From positions 3,658,001-3,722,000 of the forward strand of contig NZ_CP019285.1 in assembly GCF_000226975.2 (NCBI RefSeq): a stretch of DNA of 64,000 bases. The letters are read 5' to 3'. Position numbers and translations under genes: made by a program. The number at the start of each line of letters is the position of its first letter. Positions within the stretch are counted from its first letter, which is position 1. Positions 35,204-43,946 of this stretch are shown here, one piece after another. The notes beneath the pieces were generated by a model that saw nothing but the letters and a program-made list of their open reading frames with translations, ran no database searches and was not told the origin of the DNA. The stretch is from Halobiforma lacisalsi AJ5 (GTDB taxonomy: Archaea > Halobacteriota > Halobacteria > Halobacteriales > Natrialbaceae).

Positions 35204-38113
35204 ATGACAGACGGGGACGTCGCGGCCTTTACACGCCTCGGATCGACGGTCCGCGGTGCGCTCTCCGAACGCGGATTCTCCACGCCGACGGCACCACAAC
35301 AGGTGGCGATTCCGCCGCTTGCCGCCGGGCAGAACACCCTCGTGATCGCGCCCACCGGGAGCGGCAAGACCGAGACGGCGATGTTGCCCGTCTTCGATGA
35401 TCTCGTCGCCGGCGAGGGCGAGGGCGAGGGCGAGAGTGAGCCGAGGACGGCGAGGCGACCCTCGTCGGCGGAAACCCCCGACGGTGGGCCACCCGAGGGG
35501 TTCGGCGCGCTCTACATCACCCCGCTGCGGGCGTTGAACCGCGACATGCTCGAGCGCCTCGAGTGGTGGGGCGACTACCTCGACCTCGAGGTCGACGTCC
35601 GCCACGGGGACACCACCGACTACCAGCGGAGCAAGCAGGCCGAGGACCCGCCGGACGTCCTGATCACGACCCCCGAGACGCTGCAGGCGATGTTGACGGG
35701 CGAACGCCTGCGGGAGGCCCTGCAGGACGTCTCCCACGTCGTGATCGACGAGGTTCACGAACTCGCGGCCTCGAAACGCGGCGCCCAGCTTGCGATCGGC
35801 CTCGAGCGTCTGCGGGACCTCGCGGGCGAGATGCAGCGTATCGGACTCTCGGCGACGGTCGGCGACCCCGATGAGGTGGCCGGGTTCCTCACCGGCGGTC
35901 GGCCCTGCGAGATCCGCGAGATCGACGTCGGGAGCAACGTCGACGTCGACGTCCGCAAGCCCGAAATCACCGAAGAGGACGAGGAACTCGCCGGGAAACT
36001 GATGACCGAACCCGACACGGCGAGTCACGTCCGGCTGATCCGCGATCTCGTCGCGGAACACGAGTCGACGCTGATCTTCGTCAACACCCGCCAGACGGCG
36101 GAGGCGGTGGGCTCGCGGTTCAAAGAACTCGACCTGCCGATCGGCGTCCACCACGGCTCGCTCTCGAAGGAGGCCCGGATCGACGTCGAGGACCGGTTCA
36201 AGTCGGGCGAACTGGACGGCCTGCTCTGTACCTCGTCGATGGAACTGGGGATCGACGTCGGCAGCGTCGATCACGTCATCCAGTACAAGAGCCCCCGTCA
36301 GGTTACCCGGCTGCTCCAGCGGATCGGGCGCGCCGGCCACCGCCAGGACGAGGTCTCGCGCGGGACCATCGTCACGACCCGGCCGGACGACACCTTCGAG
36401 GCGCTCTCGATCGCGCGCCGCGCCCGCGAGGGCGAGGTCGAACCGGCGGCGATCCACGAGGGCAGCCTCGACGTCGTCGCGAACCAGGTGCCGGGGATCG
36501 TCCAGAGTCGCGGGGACACGCACCTCCGGGAGGCCTACGATACCGTCTCCCGGGCGTACCCGTTCCGGAACCTCCGCGAGGAGACATTCCGGGAAGTGGT
36601 CTCCGAACTCGACCGCAACCGGATCGTCTGGTTCGACGAGGGCGAAGATCGGATCGAGACGACCGGCGGCACCTGGCAGTACGTCTACGCCAACCTCTCG
36701 ATGATCCCCGACGAGGAGACCTACGAGGTCCACGACATCGCCTCCGGGGGACAGATCGGGACCCTCGACGAGCGGTTCGTCGTCAACTTCGCCGAACCCG
36801 GCGAGGTCTTCGTCCAGCGCGGGGAGATGTGGCGCATCAGCGAGATCGACGACGAGGAGGGCCGGGTGAAGGTCAGCCCGATCGAGGACCCCGCCGGCGA
36901 GGTCCCCTCCTGGATCGGCCAGGAGATCCCCGTCCCCGCCGCCGTCGCGGGCGAGGTCGGTGAGATCCGCGAGGTCGCGCGCCCCCAGTTCGAGGCGGGC
37001 GCGGACGCGACGGCCGTCGGCCGCGAACTGTCGAACCGATACCCGGCCGACGAGTACACCCTCGGCGAGGCCTGCGAACAACTCGAGCGTCAGGTCGAAA
37101 GCGAGTCGCCGATGCCCACGGCGAAGCGACTCGTTCTCGAGCGACAGGGTCGGACGATCGTCCTCAACGCGCCGTTCGGCCATACCGCCAACGAGACGCT
37201 GGGGCGGGTCCTCTCGTCGCTGCTCGGGCAACGGGCCGGTTCCTCCGTGGGCCTCGAGACCGATCCCTACCGGATCGAACTCGAGGTCCCGACCTCGATC
37301 GCGACAAGCGACGTCCTGGAGGTACTGGAGGGGACCGACCCCGACCACGTCGAGACGATCGTCGAACTCGGGCTGAAGAACTCGGATGCCCTGGCGTTCC
37401 GGCTGGCACAGGTCTCCGCCAAGTTCGGCGCGCTCAAGCGCTGGCAGGGCCAGGGGTCGGGCCGGATCTCCAACGAACGGCTGCTGGCCGCCCTCGAGGA
37501 CACCCCGATGTACGAGGAGGCGATCCGCGAGGTCTTCCACGAGGATTTAGACGCCGAGCGCGCGAGTGCGGTGCTCGAGGGGATCCAGTCGGGCGAGATC
37601 GATCTCGTGACCCACCGCGGCCGGACCCCGGTCGGACAGGGCGGGCGTTCCTCCGGCGGCAAGGAACTGCTCGCGCCGGAGAACGCCGACGCGAGCGTCA
37701 TCGAGACCGTCCGCGAGCGACTGCAGAACGACCGAGTCATCCTCCTGTGTACCCACTGCAAGGACTGGAAGGTCAAGACGAAGGTCAAACGCGTCCGCGA
37801 CCAGCCCGAGTGCCCCGAGTGTGGGTCGACCCGAATCGCGTCGTTGAACCCGTGGGCCGACGAGGTCGTGCAGGCGGTCCGCGCCGAGGAGAAAGACGAG
37901 GAACAGGAGAAGATGACCGAGCGGGCCTATCGTGCGGCGAGCCTGGTCCAGAGCCACGGCAAGCAGGCGGTCATCGCGATGGCCGCCCGCGGCGTCGGGC
38001 CGCACAACGCCGCCCAGATCATCAACAAGCTCCGGGAGGACGAATCGGCGTTTTACCGCGATATCCTCTCGAAAGAACGGGAGTACGCGCGGACACAGTC
38101 GTTCTGGGACTGA
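35204..38113 (+). CDS. Lhr-type SF2 helicase
   Basis: A 969-residue DEAD/H helicase of the Lhr family. Walker A GSGKT ends at about 56 (Lys55), DEVH is at 182-185, and SAT follows. The second lobe has SSMELGIDVGSVDHVIQYKSPRQVTRLLQRIGRAGH, and a winged-helix/Lhr-core domain follows. Near the C-terminus a zinc ribbon has Cys849, Cys852, Cys870 and Cys873 (CTHC...CPEC). Archaeal Lhr proteins translocate on single-stranded DNA and act in repair and possibly transcription-associated processes. A low-complexity Gly/Glu insertion sits after motif I (about residues 65-85). The ATG at 35204 was chosen over an in-frame codon 12 residues upstream. Confidence 0.94.
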   Translation: MTDGDVAAFTRLGSTVRGALSERGFSTPTAPQQVAIPPLAAGQNTLVIAPTGSGKTETAMLPVFDDLVAGEGEGEGESEPRTARRPSSAETPDGGPPEGFGALYITPLRALNRDMLERLEWWGDYLDLEVDVRHGDTTDYQRSKQAEDPPDVLITTPETLQAMLTGERLREALQDVSHVVIDEVHELAASKRGAQLAIGLERLRDLAGEMQRIGLSATVGDPDEVAGFLTGGRPCEIREIDVGSNVDVDVRKPEITEEDEELAGKLMTEPDTASHVRLIRDLVAEHESTLIFVNTRQTAEAVGSRFKELDLPIGVHHGSLSKEARIDVEDRFKSGELDGLLCTSSMELGIDVGSVDHVIQYKSPRQVTRLLQRIGRAGHRQDEVSRGTIVTTRPDDTFEALSIARRAREGEVEPAAIHEGSLDVVANQVPGIVQSRGDTHLREAYDTVSRAYPFRNLREETFREVVSELDRNRIVWFDEGEDRIETTGGTWQYVYANLSMIPDEETYEVHDIASGGQIGTLDERFVVNFAEPGEVFVQRGEMWRISEIDDEEGRVKVSPIEDPAGEVPSWIGQEIPVPAAVAGEVGEIREVARPQFEAGADATAVGRELSNRYPADEYTLGEACEQLERQVESESPMPTAKRLVLERQGRTIVLNAPFGHTANETLGRVLSSLLGQRAGSSVGLETDPYRIELEVPTSIATSDVLEVLEGTDPDHVETIVELGLKNSDALAFRLAQVSAKFGALKRWQGQGSGRISNERLLAALEDTPMYEEAIREVFHEDLDAERASAVLEGIQSGEIDLVTHRGRTPVGQGGRSSGGKELLAPENADASVIETVRERLQNDRVILLCTHCKDWKVKTKVKRVRDQPECPECGSTRIASLNPWADEVVQAVRAEEKDEEQEKMTERAYRAASLVQSHGKQAVIAMAARGVGPHNAAQIINKLREDESAFYRDILSKEREYARTQSFWD

Positions 38114-38193
38114 ACTCCCGACGGCAGGAGACGACCCGGTTGCTTGAAACCGCACCCGTGTTCTTTTCCTGCGACCGTTCCCAAACCGGGGCG

Positions 38194-40356
38194 ATGGGAT
38201 TCGGGCCACCCTCGAGACCGTCGGACGAGCGGGACGACCGTTCCGAGTCGGATCGCTCCGCTCCCGCGGTCGCGCCCGCTCGAGTAGACAGATTACTGTC
38301 GGCTGCCGACGTCGCAGGGTTCCGCGCGACGCCCGACGGAACGATCGTCGAGGCGACAGCGGCGTTCGCGTCGTTGATCGGCTACGACCGCGCCGAACTC
38401 CGCGGCAGGCCGCTCGAGTCGATCCTCGACGAGGACGAACTCCCGCTCGGATCCCTGATCGACGACCCGGCCGAGCCCGCGTCGCGACGTCTTTCGATAC
38501 GGACCGCGACGGACACCGTCGTTCCGGCCGAGGTCCACCTCGAGCCGTTCCGCCCGGACGGCGACGAGCCCTGGATCGCCGGGACCGTCGACCCCGATCC
38601 GAGTTCCCCGAACGCGGCGACCGCGCCGAGCCAGACGTCGGACGCCGACCTCTCGTACGGGAAGACGTTCCGTGCGCTGGCCGACGCGCTCCCGGACGGG
38701 ATCATCGTGCTCGATACGGACAGCGACATCCGGTACGCGAACCCCGCCGTGGAGCGCATTCTCGGCCACGCGCCCGAGGAACTTGTCGGCTCGAGCAAGG
38801 TCACCATCATTCCGCCGCGGCTGCGCCGGACTCACCTCGAAGCCCTGCAGCGGTACCTCGAGACCGGCGAGCGGAACCTGAACTGGCCGTACGTCGAACT
38901 TCCGGGCCAGCACGCGGACGGCCACGAGGTCCCCCTGGGCGTGTCGATCAACGACTTCGTCTACGAGGGCGAGCGGTACTTCGTCGGGCTCTTCCGCGAC
39001 ATCACGCCGCGGAGGGAGGCCGAACGCTCCCTGAAGGAGAAGGTCGCCCAACTCGAGTCGGTCGCCTACCTCGGAGAGCGGGCGCTGGATCCGTCGGACG
39101 TCGATTCCCTCCTCGAGGAGGCGGCCGAACTCGTCGACGCGGGGCTGGACACGGACTGCTGTGCGGTGTTCGAACTCGGCGGGGACGCGGACCGGATCGA
39201 CCCCGAGCGGTTCTCCCTGCGTGCGAGCGCCGGCCGTACGGATCTTCTCGAGCGCTCGAACGCAAACGCGAACACGAACGAGGGCACGACAGCAAGAGCG
39301 GGCGTAAGCGCGGGTGCGAGTGGGACGGAGCCGGAGCCGGAGCCGGAGCCGGCCCCGGGCCCGGCAATGGCCCTCGCCCGCGAAGCGCTCGAGGCCACCG
39401 AGCCCGTCGTCCTCGACGCGAGCGGTCCCGAGCCGCCCGGAACCGCGGCCGAGGTGACGAGCACCGTCGCCGTCCCGATCGGTTCCGCGGCCGATCCCTG
39501 GGGCGTCCTCGAGATCTACGACGCCGAGACCGATCCCGACGAGTTCGCGGACCACGACCTGGACTTCCTCGAGAGCGTCGCCTCGCTGCTGGCGACCGGG
39601 ATCGAGCGCCGCGAGTACGAACGCCGGCTCAACGAAACCGTCGACGAACTCGAGGCGTCGAACGAGCGGTTAGAGCAGTTCGCATACGCCGTCTCCCACG
39701 ACCTCGAGGAACCGTTGCGGATGATCTCGAGTTACCTCCAGCTCGTCGAGCGCCGGTACGGCGACGAACTCGACGCCGACGGCCGCGAGTTCATCGAGTT
39801 CGCCGTCGACGGAGCCGATCGCATGAAGGAGATGATCGACGGCCTGCTCGCCTACTCGCGGATCGACACCAGGGGCGAGCCGTTCGAACCCGTCGATCTC
39901 GAGGCCGTTCTCGAGGACGTAACGACGGACATCGGGGTGTTGATCGCCGACAGCGATGCCGAGCTTGCGGTCGAGCCGCTGCCGGTCGTCGAGGGCGACG
40001 CCAGTCAGCTCCGGCAGCTCTTCCAGAACCTCGTGAGCAACGCGATCAAGTACAGCGGCGACGAGCCGCCGCGGATCGACGTGACTGCAACCCGCGACGG
40101 GAACCGCTGGGCGATCACCGTCCGCGACGAGGGGATCGGCATCGAACCGGACGCGAGAGACCGCATCTTCCGGGTGTTCCAGCGTGGCGACCGTGGCCAC
40201 GACGTCGAGGACGGCACCGGAATCGGGCTCGCGATCTCGCGACGGATCGTCGACCGACATGGCGGCGAAATCAGCGTCGAGTCCGAACCCGGGGAGTGGA
40301 CGGCGGTGACCGTTACGCTGCCCGGGGTCGAGTCCGGCCCCGATTCGATCCCGTAA
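38194..40356 (+). CDS. PAS-PAS-GAF sensor histidine kinase (cytosolic)
   Basis: A 720-residue soluble kinase with no membrane helix. Two PAS domains (about residues 30-130 and 155-275) are followed by a GAF-like domain (~290-470), which is interrupted by a low-complexity insertion (Asn/Thr run and Glu-Pro repeat, about residues 350-390). HisKA follows with His502 (SHDLEEPLRM), then NLVSNAIKYS, DEGIGIE and GTGIGLAI of the ATPase domain. The C-terminal half is closely similar to the other histidine kinase in this window. The ATG follows a T-rich stretch (ttcttttcctg) at the expected promoter distance. Confidence 0.93.
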   Translation: MGFGPPSRPSDERDDRSESDRSAPAVAPARVDRLLSAADVAGFRATPDGTIVEATAAFASLIGYDRAELRGRPLESILDEDELPLGSLIDDPAEPASRRLSIRTATDTVVPAEVHLEPFRPDGDEPWIAGTVDPDPSSPNAATAPSQTSDADLSYGKTFRALADALPDGIIVLDTDSDIRYANPAVERILGHAPEELVGSSKVTIIPPRLRRTHLEALQRYLETGERNLNWPYVELPGQHADGHEVPLGVSINDFVYEGERYFVGLFRDITPRREAERSLKEKVAQLESVAYLGERALDPSDVDSLLEEAAELVDAGLDTDCCAVFELGGDADRIDPERFSLRASAGRTDLLERSNANANTNEGTTARAGVSAGASGTEPEPEPEPAPGPAMALAREALEATEPVVLDASGPEPPGTAAEVTSTVAVPIGSAADPWGVLEIYDAETDPDEFADHDLDFLESVASLLATGIERREYERRLNETVDELEASNERLEQFAYAVSHDLEEPLRMISSYLQLVERRYGDELDADGREFIEFAVDGADRMKEMIDGLLAYSRIDTRGEPFEPVDLEAVLEDVTTDIGVLIADSDAELAVEPLPVVEGDASQLRQLFQNLVSNAIKYSGDEPPRIDVTATRDGNRWAITVRDEGIGIEPDARDRIFRVFQRGDRGHDVEDGTGIGLAISRRIVDRHGGEISVESEPGEWTAVTVTLPGVESGPDSIP

Positions 40357-40433
40357 TCATCGGTGAAATTTTCCACCGCATTCACGTATCTCGGGCCGTA
40401 GAAGGCACACGAAGAGGGAATTCGAGTTGCCAA

Positions 40434-40444
40434 ACGATTTATGA
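40434..40444 (+). promoter_or_regulatory. TATA-like box for the receiver gene
   Basis: cgatttatgag lies ~25-35 nt before the ATG at 40469. It supports that start and separate transcription from the kinase. Confidence 0.4.
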
Positions 40445-40468
40445 GAAGTCGGCAGAGTTATCCTTTCA

Positions 40469-40861
40469 ATGTCATCGTACTCCGTTCTCCTCGTGGAAGA
40501 CAGCGAGTTCATGATCGAACACGTGAGCCAGGCGCTCGAGGGGAAACACGGGTTCGAGGTCGAAGCCGTGGCGACCGCGGACGAAGCGCGCGCGGTCTTC
40601 GATACGTCGACGTTCGACTGCGTCATCTCGAGTTACGAACTCCTCAACGAGAGCGGGATCCACCTCGCGGCGTCGCTCGAGGAGGCGGTCGACGGGGCGT
40701 CTGTCCCGTTCATCCTCTTTACCGGGAACCCGCTCGAACCGCTGGTCGAGGAAGCGCTCGAGGCAGGGGTCTCGGCGTTCGTCAGCAAGAGCAACCACGC
40801 GACGGGGGAAATGAACGTCTTCGCGAACCGGATCCGGCTGGCGATCGAGGCCGCCGAGTGA
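40469..40861 (+). CDS. receiver-like protein without the phospho-acceptor aspartate
   Basis: A 130-residue CheY-fold protein. The acidic pocket (Glu10, Asp11), Thr85 and Lys107 are conserved, but the site where the phosphorylated Asp is expected (SDY in most homologues) reads SSY (Ser55). It therefore cannot be phosphorylated in the normal way and is a pseudo-receiver. It may be a regulator by protein contact, for example with the adjacent kinase 112 nt upstream, or a degenerate copy. Length and fold pattern are otherwise normal. Confidence 0.85.
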   Translation: MSSYSVLLVEDSEFMIEHVSQALEGKHGFEVEAVATADEARAVFDTSTFDCVISSYELLNESGIHLAASLEEAVDGASVPFILFTGNPLEPLVEEALEAGVSAFVSKSNHATGEMNVFANRIRLAIEAAE

Positions 40862-40945
40862 TCGGGCGAGCGGGTGTGAATCTCGGCCGCCACCGAACCG
40901 GGGCCGTCCGTAACGACCATACGAATCGCTCCCCTCGTTTGGGAC

Positions 40946-41653
40946 ATGAACGTCGCGCCGGGCGGCTGGAAGTACGCGATCCTCCCGCTGCTCGCCGCCC
41001 CCTTCGCGCTCCTGTACAGCGTCGCCGCGAGCCTGCTCGCGCTGGCCGTCGGCGTCGGCACGCTCGCGTTCTTCCGCGACCCGGAGCGGACGCCGCCCCC
41101 GACCGGGGTCGTCTCACCGGCGGACGGCACGGTGTCGGTCCTCCGCGAGGAAGGCGACCGCGTCCGCCTCGGCGTGTTCATGAACGTCTGGCACGTCCAC
41201 GTCGTCCGTTCGCCGTTCGCAGCCACCGTCACCGATCTCGAGCACGTCTCCGGGGCGAACCGCCCCGCGTTCTCGAAGGAGTCGGACCGCAACGAACGGG
41301 TCCACGTGCGCCTCGAGACGGACTCACCGGAGTTGCCGTCGGTCGCGATCGAACCGAGGCCCGAGACGGACGAAAACGAGGGGATGGACGACGTCGAGGC
41401 GGATGGAAACGGCGACACAGCCGGGGACGCCACGCTCACCCTCATCGCCGGCGCGTTCGCCCGCCGTATCTTCCCCTACGTCGACCCCGGAGACGACTTA
41501 GAGCGCGGCGACCGACTCGGCCACATCGCCTTCGGCAGCCGGGTCGACCTCGTGTTCCCACCGTCCGTCGACCCCGACGATCTCGCGGTCGAACCCGGCG
41601 ATTCGATGACGGCCGGCGAGACGGTGGTACTCGACTCGAGCGAAGCGTACTGA
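40946..41653 (+). CDS. archaetidylserine decarboxylase-like protein (PSD family)
   Basis: A 235-residue PSD-type enzyme. Two membrane-embedded N-terminal segments (about residues 10-40) are followed by the catalytic domain with FMNVWHVHVVRSP and, near the end, FGSRVDL, where Ser198 after Gly197 is the probable autocleavage site giving the pyruvoyl group. In haloarchaea such an enzyme makes the aminophospholipid involved in anchoring PGF-CTERM proteins. A disordered acidic insertion lies at ~130-155. It is 84 nt after the receiver gene, same direction. Confidence 0.92.
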   Translation: MNVAPGGWKYAILPLLAAPFALLYSVAASLLALAVGVGTLAFFRDPERTPPPTGVVSPADGTVSVLREEGDRVRLGVFMNVWHVHVVRSPFAATVTDLEHVSGANRPAFSKESDRNERVHVRLETDSPELPSVAIEPRPETDENEGMDDVEADGNGDTAGDATLTLIAGAFARRIFPYVDPGDDLERGDRLGHIAFGSRVDLVFPPSVDPDDLAVEPGDSMTAGETVVLDSSEAY

Positions 41654-41768
41654 AAGCCTCGCCGGGTGTTCGACGGAATCGCCCGGAGCCGGACGAAGCC
41701 TGTCGAGAACAGCCAACCTGTACCGAACCAATGAGACACCGAGAACAGCTCCTGTGGTGTCCGGCGGC

Positions 41769-42023
41769 TCACCGACTCGAGCGCTTCGGTCGCTCGACCC
41801 CGGATTCGGCCAGGTCCCCGTACAGGTTGACAAACGTCAGCAAGAGGATCACCCAGCCCACGAACGTGATCAACGCGCCGCTTCCCTGAACGGCAGCGTA
41901 CCGATACCAGGACTGCCCCGTCGCGAACAGCACCTCCCGAATCCCGTACGCGACGAGGAGGCTCCCGAGCGTCGCTCCCGCGGAGTACGCGCCGATCCGA
42001 GCGGCGATCTGCCAGCCGGCCAT
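41769..42023 (-). CDS. small two- to three-helix membrane protein
   Basis: An 84-residue protein with two or three hydrophobic stretches (about residues 6-28 and 42-68), an aromatic segment SWYRYAAVQG between them, and a short basic C-terminus. No family recognised with confidence; similar small membrane proteins are common in haloarchaea. It faces the ABC-like permease gene divergently. Confidence 0.7.
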   Translation of the reverse strand: MAGWQIAARIGAYSAGATLGSLLVAYGIREVLFATGQSWYRYAAVQGSGALITFVGWVILLLTFVNLYGDLAESGVERPKRSSR

Positions 42024-42136
42024 CGACCGGGGATTGGCGGCCGACCCGTATAGTTTCAGCGTTCTAACTCGAGCGGACCGCTCGAGGAGTGACAGCGATC
42101 CAAAACGTTTACTGGGAGCATCACGCGCTAGCGATC

Positions 42137-42190
42137 ATGCAACCGGTCCCCGAACGTGACGGACGGAGCCCCAGCGGTGGTCGACAGTGA
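42137..42190 (+). other. 17-codon leader ORF overlapping the permease start
   Basis: An ATG ~30 nt downstream of a TATA-like acgtttact opens 17 codons (MQPVPERDGR...) whose TGA overlaps the GTG of the downstream gene (GTGA). This would make the permease start dependent on termination of the leader. It may be a simple coincidence; the peptide has no other support. Confidence 0.2.
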
Positions 42191-43857
42191 GCGGCCCGGC
42201 GACGGCGGTCACCCGCACGGAGTGTCGCCGGACGATCCGGACCGTCGCTGGCGACCGAACGAAGCTCCTCGTACTGGCCGGTATCGCGGTGGTGGCGTTC
42301 GGCCCGATTATGGCGATCAGTCTCCTTCTGTTGCCCGCGCTGGGCGAGACCATCGCTGCCGGTGAGTTCGACGCCGAGGCGGTCGCGACCGCGACCGACG
42401 TCGCCACCAGCGGGGCCGCCATCGGCTGGCTCTTCCTGACCCTGATGGCCGCCATCCGGACCGTGACAACCGTCGCAGACGTCGACGAGCCGGCCTGTCT
42501 GCTGGTCTCGACCCGGCTCCGTTCCGTCGTCGTGGGCGTGATCGGGGCCGAACTGGTGTTGTTTTCGCTGTGGTTCCTGCCCGCGGCGATCGTCTTCGCC
42601 GCCGCGTTCGCGTCCGGGGCCGGCACGGTGCTTCCGGTCGTCGTCGTGCCGGTGTTCGTGGTCGTCCTGCTCGCCGGTTCCCTCCCGGTCGGCTTCCTCG
42701 TCGGAATCTGGTTTCGGCACCTGATCACCGTCTACGAGCCGATCGCTCGCTTCCGGACGCCCCTGCTCGTCGTCCTCGCGGTCGCCTACTTCGGCTCGAT
42801 CGCGACGGGCTGGTTCGACGTCGTCACCGCGGAGCTGTTCTCGCTGCTCGGCGACGGCCCCCTCGGCTGGCCCGGGCACCTCGTCCTGCTCGCCGTCCCG
42901 AACGTCGGTGGCTCGAGCGTGGCTGCAGCAGCTGCCGTCGTCGGGGCAGTGGGGATCGCTGGAGTCGCCGTCGCGGCCGCCGTCCCCTCCGCCCGCGTCC
43001 ACTGGTTCGCCGATCCGGCGCGAACCGACGATGGGACGGTCTCCGGCTCGAGCACGGCTGGCTCGAGTCGCCTCGAGCGTACCCTTTCGCGTGTGATCTC
43101 GCGGCCGGCGCGGACCGTGGCGGTGACCGCGATCCGCCGAACGCGGCGAGCACCGATCCGGCTCGCCTACGCGGCCTACCCGCTGTTCGGCGCGCTGTTT
43201 TTCGTCCAGGACGTGATCCGGATGGGTCGACTGCCGGCGTACGTCGCCGTTTTGCTGTGTCTGTACGCGGTCTGGGGCACCGGCGTCCTTTTCGCTCTCA
43301 ACCCGCTGGGCGACCTCGGACGGGCGTTACCCGCGGTCCTGACCTCGACCCTCTCCGGGCGGGACGCCGTTCGCGGCCGGATGCTGGCCGGCTCGCTCGT
43401 CGGCGTCCCGCTCGCAGTCCTCGTCGCGCTCGGTGCCGGAGTCGCGAGCCCCCTCTCGCTCGAGGTGACCGCCGCGTTGCTCGTCGGAACGTCGATCGGC
43501 GCGGTCGCCTCACCGGCGCTGGCGGCCGGCATCGGGGCCGCGTTCCCCCGGTTCGGCAGCGTCACGGTGACCAACAACCGCGAGGCGGTGATGCCGAGCA
43601 AGTCCGCGTTCGTGGTCTACACCGCGGGGATCGTCCTCCCCGCCGGCGCGGCCGGCCTGCTCTACACCGAGGCAGCGCCGCTCATCGCCGAGGTCTCGGC
43701 CGCCCTGCTCGCGGTGACGCCGCTGGGGGAAGCAGCGACCGTCTCGCCGACCGGGGTCGAGACCGCCGCGTGGGTCGTCCTCGTCGCGGGGCTGGTCGCG
43801 CCGCCGGTCGCCTACCTCTACGCTGTCGAACGGTTCGACCGGTACGTCCTGGAGTGA
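42187..43857 (+). CDS. multi-TM membrane protein, ABC-2 permease-like
   Basis: A 556-residue very hydrophobic protein with about twelve membrane helices in two blocks (roughly residues 28-50, 75-100, 115-165, 195-215, 230-275; then 320-345, 350-375, 395-470, 485-550), separated by a soluble loop around 275-320. The pattern and length fit the permease of an ABC-2 exporter of haloarchaeal type, but no ATPase gene adjoins it, so it may be a stand-alone transporter. GTG start; a 17-codon frame overlaps it. Convergent with carB. Confidence 0.75.
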   Translation: MSGPATAVTRTECRRTIRTVAGDRTKLLVLAGIAVVAFGPIMAISLLLLPALGETIAAGEFDAEAVATATDVATSGAAIGWLFLTLMAAIRTVTTVADVDEPACLLVSTRLRSVVVGVIGAELVLFSLWFLPAAIVFAAAFASGAGTVLPVVVVPVFVVVLLAGSLPVGFLVGIWFRHLITVYEPIARFRTPLLVVLAVAYFGSIATGWFDVVTAELFSLLGDGPLGWPGHLVLLAVPNVGGSSVAAAAAVVGAVGIAGVAVAAAVPSARVHWFADPARTDDGTVSGSSTAGSSRLERTLSRVISRPARTVAVTAIRRTRRAPIRLAYAAYPLFGALFFVQDVIRMGRLPAYVAVLLCLYAVWGTGVLFALNPLGDLGRALPAVLTSTLSGRDAVRGRMLAGSLVGVPLAVLVALGAGVASPLSLEVTAALLVGTSIGAVASPALAAGIGAAFPRFGSVTVTNNREAVMPSKSAFVVYTAGIVLPAGAAGLLYTEAAPLIAEVSAALLAVTPLGEAATVSPTGVETAAWVVLVAGLVAPPVAYLYAVERFDRYVLE

Positions 43858-43865
43858 CAGGGAAC

Positions 43866-43921
<56 letters not shown>

Positions 43922-43946
43922 AAACCGCGGGTCGATCAGTCCGTCG

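Noticed and set aside
30262-40356. The two histidine kinases as a recent duplication
   Set aside because: Their C-terminal kinase regions are similar, but N-terminal parts, G+C and domain order differ; they look like members of a large family rather than a recent copy.
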